Assembly: GCA_023417955.1 (NCBI GenBank) | Contig: JAEZDW010000319.1 | Coordinates: 1-6,171 of the forward strand | DNA length: 6,171 nt | Direction of reading: 5' to 3' | Source of the DNA: Bacteroidota bacterium | Lineage (GTDB): Bacteria > Bacteroidota > Bacteroidia > Cytophagales > Cyclobacteriaceae | Shown: positions 1-5,641 of the stretch, piece by piece | Layout: each line of letters begins with the position of its first letter | Position numbering within the stretch: the stretch's first letter is position 1 | Program-made: the position numbers and the translations under genes | Notes under the pieces: model-generated | Database searches by the model: none | What the model saw: only the letters and a program-made list of their open reading frames with translations | Told to the model about the DNA's origin: nothing

Positions 1-614
1 GTTCAAACTGTAATGCACATAACAACCTGGGCGCTGTATATCTTGCACAAGCTCAGGAAAATGAAGCTAACGCGACTGCCCTTGCTGACAAAGCTCAGGC
101 TCAGCTTGAACTGGCTGGCAGAATTCAGGACGCTCCTGAAGTACAGGCCAACCTCGCAAGCGTTCAGATGCTTAAAGGCAACCCTTACGCAGCTTACAAC
201 CACGCTAGCAAAGCCCTGTCAGGTGGTTTACAGGGTGACAACGCAGCTGGTGTAAATGGCGTAAAAGGCGCTGCTGAAATCTTCAAAGCTGATTACGCTG
301 CAGCCGTTCGTTCTACGTCTAACGCTCCTGACGAAGTGAAGAACCTCTTCAACAAGGGTCTTGCTCAGCTGCTCAATAAGGACTTCCAAAACGCAGCCAG
401 CAGCTTCAACGACGCAATCCAGAAAGACAACAGCTTCGCGCTGGCACACTATGGTGCGGCAATCGCAGCTGCCCGTCTGGACAGAGCGGACGATGTCGTT
501 AAGCACCTGACTAACGCAGTTCAGGCCGACAGCTCTCTGAAAGCTGATGCACTTGCTGACCTTGAATTCGCCAAGTTCGCAGCAACTGAAACCTTCAGAA
601 ACGCTCTCAGATAA
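1..614 (+). CDS. Tetratricopeptide-repeat-like protein, C-terminal part (5' end outside window)
   Basis: The frame is open from base 3 to the TAA at 612-614, giving 203 residues with no start needed inside the window. An internal ATG at 168 is in the same frame but is not the real start, because coding quality and repeat structure continue upstream of it. The protein is rich in Ala, Asn, Gln and Lys and consists of paired helices. The first stretch, NAHNNLGAVYLAQ (residues 5-17), has the classic TPR helix A look. Further TPR-like pairs sit near residues 48-75, 117-147 (KGLAQLLNKDFQNAASSFNDA) and 149-180. TPR arrays are protein-binding scaffolds. No enzyme motif is visible, and the N terminus, where a signal peptide or other domain would be, is missing. 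Most Asn codons are AAC and Ala is mainly GCT or GCA, which, with the strong terminator, hints at high expression. The cellular role is unknown. An exported TPR protein of the kind common in Bacteroidota is a guess. Confidence 0.8.
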   Translation, partial: SNCNAHNNLGAVYLAQAQENEANATALADKAQAQLELAGRIQDAPEVQANLASVQMLKGNPYAAYNHASKALSGGLQGDNAAGVNGVKGAAEIFKADYAAAVRSTSNAPDEVKNLFNKGLAQLLNKDFQNAASSFNDAIQKDNSFALAHYGAAIAAARLDRADDVVKHLTNAVQADSSLKADALADLEFAKFAATETFRNALR

Positions 615-635
615 TTCATAAAGACTTAAACAGAA

Positions 636-670
636 GGCTGTTTCGGACTCCGGAACAGCCTTTTTTATTT
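636..670 (+). terminator. Intrinsic terminator of the TPR-like gene
   Basis: An 11-bp stem (636-646 with 650-660, one T-G wobble) closes a 3-base ACT loop and is followed directly by TTTTTTATTT at 661-670. It starts 22 bases after the stop codon. Stem strength, the tight loop and the U-run make this a textbook rho-independent terminator. It separates this gene from pdhB. Confidence 0.93.
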
Positions 671-680
671 ACCAGACATG

Positions 681-755
681 GAAGGATTTCGAAACCCGCA
701 ACTCCGCCTTCTGCGCCTGATATGGCGAATCCCCACCGAAGGAATTTAACGCCCC
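681..755. other. Intergenic element with inverted and direct repeat structure
   Basis: This spacer stretch lies between the terminator and the pdhB promoter. GGATTTCG (684-691) can pair with CGAATCC (726-732), leaving one T bulged. Inside it, CGCC (714-717) can pair with GGCG (724-727), so the two folds compete for bases 726-727. The left arm is also part of a near-palindrome, GGATTTCGAAACCC (684-697), centred on TTCGAA. A degenerate direct repeat begins with GAAGGA at 681 and at 738. No gene or known RNA family is recognised. It could be a leftover repeat unit, a regulator site or chance. Confidence 0.3.
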
Positions 756-760
756 TTTTG

Positions 761-792
761 TTTGCCGAATCACCCCTGCAATACTATTTTTA
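761..792 (+). promoter_or_regulatory. Candidate Bacteroidota-type promoter of pdhB
   Basis: TTTG at 761-764 is followed after 20 bases by TATTTTTA at 785-792. This fits the Bacteroidota primary sigma factor consensus TTTG-N19-TAnnTTTG with one mismatch in the -7 box. Transcription would begin near 798-800, leaving a leader of about 13-15 bases. A second TTTG at 757-760 lies directly before it and could serve with a longer spacer. This is a sequence match only. Confidence 0.5.
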
Positions 793-812
793 CGCGCTTT
801 TCAATATAAGAT

Positions 813-1793
813 ATGAGAGAAATCCAGTTTAGAGAGGCCCTAAGGGAAGCGATGAGCGAGGAAATGCGACGCGACCAAAGCATCTTTTTGATGGGGGAAG
901 AAGTAGCCGAATACAACGGCGCGTACAAGGTGAGCCAGGGAATGCTTGATGAGTTCGGCGCGGAACGCGTGCTGGATACGCCCATCTCTGAATTGGGATT
1001 CGCCGGAATCGGTGTAGGAGCCGCTATGAACGGACTCCGCCCTATCATCGAGTTTATGACGTTCAACTTCTCGCTGGTAGCAATTGATCAAATCATCAAC
1101 TCTGCCGCGAAGATGCTCTCCATGTCTGGCGGACAATACAATGTTCCCATCGTATTCCGTGGGCCTACAGGTAACGCAGGACAGCTTGGTGCTCAGCACT
1201 CACAAAATTTCGAAAACTGGTTTGCAAATACGCCAGGTCTAAAAGTCGTGGTTCCTTCAAACCCATACGATGCAAAGGGTCTCCTTAAAACCGCGATCCG
1301 TGACGACGATCCGGTCATTTTCATGGAATCTGAGCTCATGTACGGCGACAAGATGGCGGTTCCCACGGAAGAATACCTAATTCCGCTCGGTGTCGCAGAC
1401 ATCAAGAAAGAGGGTTCAGACGTTACTATCGTCTCTTTTGGTAAGATCATGAAAGTGGCTTTAGCGGCTGCCGCCGAACTTGAAAAAGATGGCATTTCAG
1501 CCGAAGTCATCGACCTGCGTACTGTTAGACCAATCGATTATGCCACTGTGGTGGAATCGGTGAAGAAAACAAACCGCCTGGTAATTGTTGAAGAAGCATG
1601 GCCGCTTTCGTCTATCGCGACCGAGATCACATACCACGTGCAGAAGCACGCGTTCGATTACCTCGATGCTCCGGTTCACCGTATCAACAGCTTTGACGTA
1701 CCACTGCCCTATGCACCGACGCTCATTCAGGCTATCCTGCCAAACGTCGAAAAGACAATCAAAGCGGTAAAGGCTGTGATGTACAGAGATTAA
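813..1793 (+). CDS. pdhB: Pyruvate dehydrogenase complex E1 component, beta subunit
   Basis: This is a full-length 326-residue E1 beta. With E1 alpha it forms the thiamine-diphosphate enzyme that decarboxylates pyruvate and acetylates the lipoyl group of E2, on the way to acetyl-CoA in the cytoplasm. The N-terminal transketolase-like pyrimidine-binding domain covers about residues 1-180. Glu60, in TPISELGFAGIG, matches the glutamate that activates the cofactor, and His129, in GAQHSQ, matches the conserved active-site histidine. A linker near 180-200 leads to the C-terminal transketolase domain (about 200-320), with DLRTVRPID and the family-typical FDVPLPYAP near 294-302. An in-frame TAA at 807-809 makes ATG 813 the first possible ATG start. 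There is no Shine-Dalgarno. The gene has its own candidate promoter and terminator and no E1 alpha or E2 beside it, so its partners are encoded elsewhere. A branched-chain 2-oxoacid dehydrogenase beta subunit is the main alternative, less likely given the overall match to Bacteroidota PdhB. Confidence 0.95.
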   Translation: MREIQFREALREAMSEEMRRDQSIFLMGEEVAEYNGAYKVSQGMLDEFGAERVLDTPISELGFAGIGVGAAMNGLRPIIEFMTFNFSLVAIDQIINSAAKMLSMSGGQYNVPIVFRGPTGNAGQLGAQHSQNFENWFANTPGLKVVVPSNPYDAKGLLKTAIRDDDPVIFMESELMYGDKMAVPTEEYLIPLGVADIKKEGSDVTIVSFGKIMKVALAAAAELEKDGISAEVIDLRTVRPIDYATVVESVKKTNRLVIVEEAWPLSSIATEITYHVQKHAFDYLDAPVHRINSFDVPLPYAPTLIQAILPNVEKTIKAVKAVMYRD

Positions 1794-1815
1794 TCATTCA
1801 GCGAATAACAACAAG

Positions 1816-1840
1816 AAACCGGGTTCAGCCCGGTTTTTTT
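1816..1840 (+). terminator. Terminator of pdhB, possibly bidirectional
   Basis: An 8-bp perfect stem, AAACCGGG (1816-1823) with CCCGGTTT (1829-1836), has a 5-base TTCAG loop, and the T-run spans 1834-1840. On the plus strand it ends pdhB 22 bases after its stop codon. On the minus strand the same stem is followed by the T-rich CTTGTTGTTATT, so it may also end the fumarylacetoacetase-flavin reductase transcript. The TGA stop of the convergent gene (1825-1827) lies in the loop. Confidence 0.9.
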
Positions 1841-2706
1841 ATTGATGCCGCAAGCAACACCTGCCACGCATCGTTTATACGATTCTCCGCCAACAGGGCT
1901 TTCGCAAGATGAAAGCGATCCTCAAGTCGTTGCAGCCCGTCACGGGATACTTCTTTGAAGACCGGATGGCCTTCATCAAACTCCGGAATCTGCGCCACGT
2001 TAGCGAGCAGACCCAGGTCATTTCCCGATAAAACTTTACTCAGCCTGATTTCTTCGGGGAGGCGATCAATACCGATTCCGGTAGTATTGACCGGCTTCGG
2101 CACTTTAAACAACGATTCCGCACCGACGCGGGCGTACCAGTCGCCACCAAGACGTGCAACAACATCTAGCTTTGCCGGATCGATTTTCCCATCGCTACCC
2201 ATGACTGATTCGTCCACGTGAATCAAAACAACCTCACAGATAATCAGGTTGCCGGCACCCCCTTCATCTCCGGTGGAAATCACCTGCCGCACCTTGCATT
2301 CAATCGCCACCGGCGCTTCAGCCACACGCGGTGGTTTCACAATGTTTGATGCCACCTGTGTGAATCCTGCTTTGACAAATTCGTTTACACCCTTTTCATA
2401 TTCGGTGCTCGCGAGCGATGTTTGCTGCACCATCGCATAATTGACAATGTGAATTACAACCTCTGGTACCTCAAGCACATTTTCGTATGTGTGTTTCGTG
2501 GTATTATCACGCACGCGACGCGAGGGTGAGAAAACCAGTACCGGTGGATTAGAACCAAAGCAATTAAAGAAGCTGAATGGACTGAGATTCACATTCCCTG
2601 CAACGTCGACCGTACTTGCCAGGGCAATGGGTCGCGGCGTTACAGCGCCCAGCAACACCGCATGCAGCGCCTGCGTTGATATTTTCCCGGGTTCAATTGT
2701 GATCAT
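1825..2706 (-). CDS. Flavin reductase family (FMN-binding split barrel) protein with C-terminal extension
   Basis: A 293-residue protein. Residues from about 14 to 200 match the flavin reductase-like (DIM6/NTAB, COG1853) split-barrel fold, with TPRPIALAS at 23-31 and NLSPFSFFNCFGSNPP at 40-55, the regions that usually contact FMN. LGGDWYAR is at 186-193. The last 85-90 residues lie beyond the barrel, are predicted mostly helical by eye, and have no motif I recognise. Family members bind FMN and often reduce flavin for a partner monooxygenase, but the substrate here is unknown. The frame opens further upstream at 2745, but that would overlap fumarylacetoacetase. ATG 2704-2706, giving MITIEPG, sits 2 bases after the upstream stop and is the better start. 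The tight spacing implies co-transcription and translational coupling with fumarylacetoacetase, so a tyrosine-catabolism link is inferred. The final codons lie within the pdhB terminator hairpin. Confidence 0.87.
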   Translation of the reverse strand: MITIEPGKISTQALHAVLLGAVTPRPIALASTVDVAGNVNLSPFSFFNCFGSNPPVLVFSPSRRVRDNTTKHTYENVLEVPEVVIHIVNYAMVQQTSLASTEYEKGVNEFVKAGFTQVASNIVKPPRVAEAPVAIECKVRQVISTGDEGGAGNLIICEVVLIHVDESVMGSDGKIDPAKLDVVARLGGDWYARVGAESLFKVPKPVNTTGIGIDRLPEEIRLSKVLSGNDLGLLANVAQIPEFDEGHPVFKEVSRDGLQRLEDRFHLAKALLAENRINDAWQVLLAASIKKPG

Positions 2707-2708
2707 AA

Positions 2709-3983
2709 TTAGTAGTTTACAGGAGGCAATATCGTTCCCCGACATTCACCAAAACCAACACGTACATCGCCCTTTGATGCATGTGCTCTCAGTATGACAG
2801 TGTCGCCGTCCTCAAGAAATGTACGCACCGTGCCGTCGGGCATTGTTAATGGTTTCTTACCATTCCAGGTAAGCTCAAGTAGCGAGCCATAAGATCCGGG
2901 CGAAGGACCACTGATGGTACCTGATGCATACAGGTCACCAACCTGAATGTTGCAGCCGTTGATCGTATGATGCGCAAGTTGTTGATGAACGCTCCAGTAA
3001 AGATATTTCATGTTCGTCCTGCTGATCACAACCTCGTCACCGGAACGCGGTTGAATGGAAGCTTCGAGCACAATATCAAAGTTGCGTTTTCCTTCTGCGC
3101 GCAGATAAGGCAGCACCTCAGGTTCCTGGTGGGGTCCTTCCGAACGGAAAGGCTCGAGCGCATCAAGCGTAACCAGCCAGGGTGAAACAGACGAGGCGAA
3201 GTTCTTACCCAGGAACGGTCCCAAGGGAACATACTCCCATTGCTGAATATCGCGTGCAGACCAATCGTTAAAAAGCAAAAAGCCTGCGATAAATTCCTCC
3301 GATGCCGCCACTGTGATGCAGTCACCCTGACGTGTTTCGCCACACGTTACGAATGCCGTCTCCAGCTCGAAATCAAGTTTCTGTGACGAGCCAAAGACCG
3401 GATTATCCTGTTCTGGTCTTTTGATTTGTCCGTTTGGGCGATAGATGTTCGTGCCTGAAACATATATTGATGACGCGCGACCATGGTATCCGACAGGAAG
3501 GTGCTTCCAGTTTGGGAGCAGTGCATTCTTCGGATCGCGAAACATTGAGCCAACGTTCCGTGCGTGCTCCTCGCTGCTGTAGAAGTCGGAATAATTCCTT
3601 ACGTCGACGGGCATCAGCATTAGCACTTGTGACTGCGGAATAAGCGCACGTCCTACCAATTCTTTATCGCGCTGAAGTTCGTCATTGTCACGGCTCAGGA
3701 GTTCAATAACGCGTTTGCGAACCGATGAAATTGTATCACGACCCAATGCGAGAAATGCGTTTAAAGAACTTTGACTGAATATAGTCGGTGGTAAGTCCAG
3801 TTTTTTAAAATATCCTGCAACGTGGAGCTGATTCAAATCGAGCACATACGCACCGATAGCAACACCTGCCTGAGTTGTTGCGTCCTGTGTTCGGAAAATT
3901 CCAAAGGGAATATTATGTATGCTGAAGTCCGAATTAGGCGGAACTTCGACCCAACTTGCAGCGGATGGAATCGAACCTTTCAT
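2709..3983 (-). CDS. fahA: Fumarylacetoacetase
   Basis: A 424-residue protein, close to the usual 415-430. It hydrolyses 4-fumarylacetoacetate to fumarate and acetoacetate, the last step of tyrosine and phenylalanine breakdown through homogentisate, in the cytoplasm. The N-terminal SH3-like domain covers about residues 15-120, with FSIHNIPFGIF at 20-30. The catalytic C-terminal domain follows. By alignment from memory with the mouse enzyme, the metal ligands are Asp133, Glu206, Glu208 and Asp240. The catalytic His140 lies in YSSEEHARNVG, and Arg149, Tyr166, Arg244, Gln247, Lys260, Thr356 (SGTISG) and Glu370 are all kept. NDWSARDIQQWEYVPLGPFL at 239-258 is nearly invariant in the family. An in-frame TGA at 4002-4004 lies upstream of ATG 3981-3983, so this is the first possible ATG start. 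It is the first gene of a leftward operon with the flavin reductase-family gene. The earlier pathway genes (hppD, hmgA) are not in the window. No key residue is missing. Confidence 0.96.
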   Translation of the reverse strand: MKGSIPSAASWVEVPPNSDFSIHNIPFGIFRTQDATTQAGVAIGAYVLDLNQLHVAGYFKKLDLPPTIFSQSSLNAFLALGRDTISSVRKRVIELLSRDNDELQRDKELVGRALIPQSQVLMLMPVDVRNYSDFYSSEEHARNVGSMFRDPKNALLPNWKHLPVGYHGRASSIYVSGTNIYRPNGQIKRPEQDNPVFGSSQKLDFELETAFVTCGETRQGDCITVAASEEFIAGFLLFNDWSARDIQQWEYVPLGPFLGKNFASSVSPWLVTLDALEPFRSEGPHQEPEVLPYLRAEGKRNFDIVLEASIQPRSGDEVVISRTNMKYLYWSVHQQLAHHTINGCNIQVGDLYASGTISGPSPGSYGSLLELTWNGKKPLTMPDGTVRTFLEDGDTVILRAHASKGDVRVGFGECRGTILPPVNY

Positions 3984-4012
3984 AGGTGAAGTTTTTGTTA
4001 TTCAGAACCAGA

Positions 4013-4044
4013 CAAAGAAAGGGCTTTTAAACCCTTTCACCAAC
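4013..4044 (-). promoter_or_regulatory. Candidate promoter of the fumarylacetoacetase operon with an inverted repeat in the spacer
   Basis: On the minus strand GTTG (4044-4041) is followed after 20 bases by TTTCTTTG (4020-4013), which fits TTTG-N19-TAnnTTTG with one mismatch in each box. Transcription would begin about 22 bases before the ATG. A perfect 7-bp inverted repeat, GAAAGGG and CCCTTTC (4017-4023 and 4032-4038, 8-base spacer), fills most of the interval and touches the -7 box. It could be an operator. Alternatively it is a hairpin without function. Neither is proven. Confidence 0.35.
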
Positions 4045-4098
4045 TTGATATGCCCAATACAGTCAGGATTCGGTACAAGATATTTGCTTCTTAACTGT

Positions 4099-4106
4099 TA
4101 GTTTTG
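4099..4106 (+). promoter_or_regulatory. Candidate -7 element of the methyltransferase gene
   Basis: TAGTTTTG is an exact match to TAnnTTTG and ends 6 bases before the ATG at 4113, which would give a leaderless or nearly leaderless transcript. No TTTG is found about 19-20 bases upstream, as the nearest one (4083-4086) leaves only 12 bases. A second, weaker -7-like site, GATATTTG at 4079-4086, would give a normal leader but also lacks a good -33 box. The true promoter is therefore unresolved. Confidence 0.25.
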
Positions 4107-4112
4107 ATCCGG

Positions 4113-5483
4113 ATGGATAGTTCTCAAAACGCATTTCCACACGCCTTCGCCGGACAGATGCAGCGATTGCTTGGCGATGAATACGCGGCATTCGAGGCGG
4201 CACACGGGCAGCCCGGCCCCGTGAGTATCAGACTTAACAAAAGAAAATATTCAGACGCCAGTCTTCAACTTGATTCTGAGCGGATTCCATGGTGTGAGTC
4301 CGGACGTTATCTCGCGCAACGGCCGGTTTTTACTTTGGATCCCGCGTTTCATGGCGGGGCATATTATGTGCAGGAGCCGAGTTCCATGTTCCTTGAGCAG
4401 GCTTTCCTACAACACGTTCCTGCAAATGGTGCATTGCGCATTCTCGACTTATGCGCAGCTCCGGGAGGAAAGACCACACATTTGCTGAACCTGATGAACA
4501 AAGACAGCCTGTTGGTAACAAACGAAGTAATTCGATCGCGTGCCTCTACCCTGCTTGAGAATGTTCAGAAGAGCGGCTACCCCAATGCTGTGGTAACGAG
4601 CAATGACGCATCGGATTTTCAGAATCTGCCCGGCTTCTTTGATGTAATTGTTGTCGACGCGCCCTGCTCCGGCGAAGGACTTTTTCGCAAAGATGAAACT
4701 GCCATGAAGGAGTGGTCGGAACGAAGTGTTGAACTATGCGCGGCCCGTCAACAGCGAATACTCGAAGATGTGTGGCCGTCATTGCGTCAGGGCGGTATCC
4801 TGATTTACAGCACGTGTACGTACAACAAACTCGAAAACGAAGAAAATCTCAGGTGGCTGGATGCGCACAATAACGTTGATTACCTGTCAATTTCTATTAA
4901 GGACGACTGGGGAATTGTTGAAATCAGTGATGCTCCTGTTCACGGGTACCGGTTTATGCCGCATCGGGTGAAAGGTGAAGGCTTTTTCATGGCCGTCATT
5001 CGTAAGAATGATCCGCACGATGAAATTGCGATTCGTAAAAAACAAAAGACGTTCACACCAGCACCGCGGAATGTTGTCGCAGAAGTCATTGAATGGCTTA
5101 ATCCGGATGACTTCCAATTCATCCAGCGGAACGATACCATTCAAATGCTCCCGGCTGCATGGGTCGATACTATTCATTACCTGTCGCAGACGCTGCGAGT
5201 TTTATATTCAGGAACGTTCCTGGCAAGGCAGAAGCACACCAAGCTTGTTCCCGAGCATACCCTTGCACTTTCTGTATATCTGAATAGGTCGCAGTTTGAC
5301 AGCATTGACTTAACGCTTGAAGATGCGATCGCCTATCTGAAAAAAGATACCGTGAACATGAACCATTCCCGGAAGGGATTCGCGCTGGCTGCCTGGAATG
5401 AAGTTGCACTGGGCTGGATGAATGTAGTGCCCGGACGCATCAATAATCTCTATCCACCGGAATGGCGGATCAGAATGCAGTAA
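4113..5483 (+). CDS. RsmF-like RNA (cytosine-C5) methyltransferase, NOL1/NOP2/Sun family
   Basis: A 456-residue S-adenosylmethionine-dependent enzyme expected to make 5-methylcytosine in RNA, most likely 16S rRNA as in E. coli RsmF (C1407). The N-terminal part (about 1-105) includes the family's SIRLNKRK and YVQEPSSMF. The Rossmann-fold core has motif I, ILDLCAAPGGK, at 110-120; motif IV, DAPCSGEGLFRKD, at 182-194, where Cys185 is the product-release cysteine; and motif VI, STCTYNKLENEEN, at 233-245, where Cys235 is the nucleophile. The last 100 or so residues, with LRVLYSGTFLARQKHTKLVPEHTLALS, match the PUA-like RNA-binding tail of RsmF. The frame can be opened at a TTG at 4104 (in-frame stop at 4092-4094), but ATG 4113, giving MDSSQNAF, is preferred. 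It diverges from fumarylacetoacetase across 129 bases. The exact target base is inferred, and other rRNA or tRNA cytosines are possible. Confidence 0.92.
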   Translation: MDSSQNAFPHAFAGQMQRLLGDEYAAFEAAHGQPGPVSIRLNKRKYSDASLQLDSERIPWCESGRYLAQRPVFTLDPAFHGGAYYVQEPSSMFLEQAFLQHVPANGALRILDLCAAPGGKTTHLLNLMNKDSLLVTNEVIRSRASTLLENVQKSGYPNAVVTSNDASDFQNLPGFFDVIVVDAPCSGEGLFRKDETAMKEWSERSVELCAARQQRILEDVWPSLRQGGILIYSTCTYNKLENEENLRWLDAHNNVDYLSISIKDDWGIVEISDAPVHGYRFMPHRVKGEGFFMAVIRKNDPHDEIAIRKKQKTFTPAPRNVVAEVIEWLNPDDFQFIQRNDTIQMLPAAWVDTIHYLSQTLRVLYSGTFLARQKHTKLVPEHTLALSVYLNRSQFDSIDLTLEDAIAYLKKDTVNMNHSRKGFALAAWNEVALGWMNVVPGRINNLYPPEWRIRMQ

Positions 5484-5641
5484 ATGATTACCACCTCTAC
5501 TTCCCCGATGTCATCGTTTCATGGCTGGATTTGTGCAATTCCTGCCGGCTTTAAGAAGTAGCCCACCCGCTTTTGGCAGTGGTGATTTCATTCGGTTTTA
5601 ACCTCATTTTCTGTATTTTTGCCGCTCTTTAAGCATCTAGC
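5484..5641. other. Methyltransferase-valS spacer without a clear terminator
   Basis: No strong stem followed by a T-run is present after the methyltransferase stop codon. The best local pairings are CTGCC (5542-5546) with GGCAG (5575-5579), enclosing GGCT (5547-5550) with AGCC (5560-5563), and no U-tract follows. The only clear signal is the valS promoter match near the right end. No RNA gene is recognised. Confidence 0.5.
5591..5621 (+). promoter_or_regulatory. Candidate Bacteroidota-type promoter of valS
   Basis: TTCG at 5591-5594, then exactly 19 bases, then TATTTTTG at 5614-5621. The -7 box is an exact TAnnTTTG match and the -33 box has one mismatch. The -7 box ends 20 bases before the ATG, the same distance as in the pdhB candidate. 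Transcription would start near 5627-5629. No aminoacyl-tRNA synthetase leader such as a T-box could fit in so short a leader. Confidence 0.5.

Noticed and set aside
168..614. Treating the TPR-like gene as a complete 148-residue protein from ATG 168
   Set aside because: The same frame is open to the window edge and encodes a good TPR helix upstream, so the gene is cut by the window rather than starting here.
675..735. A tRNA-like look on the minus strand, with GGGTTTCGAAATCC resembling a T arm
   Set aside because: The supposed T loop does not have proper 5-bp arms around a 7-base loop, there is no acceptor stem, and no anticodon arm can be placed.
840..1199. Open frame of 119 residues on the minus strand
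   Set aside because: It lies wholly inside pdhB on the opposite strand and its translation has no recognisable family character.
2707..2745. Longer start for the flavin reductase-family protein at 2745
   Set aside because: It would overlap the end of fumarylacetoacetase by 37 bases and add residues not typical of the family; the ATG 2 bases after the stop fits better.
4017..4038. Hairpin GAAAGGG/CCCTTTC as an intrinsic terminator
   Set aside because: Neither strand has a proper T-run after the stem, and it lies between divergent genes where no transcript is expected to end.
3919..4101. Open frame of 60 residues on the plus strand across the divergent spacer
   Set aside because: Its first third is antisense to the fumarylacetoacetase N terminus, and the rest reads promoter and hairpin sequence; no coding signal or neighbour context supports it.
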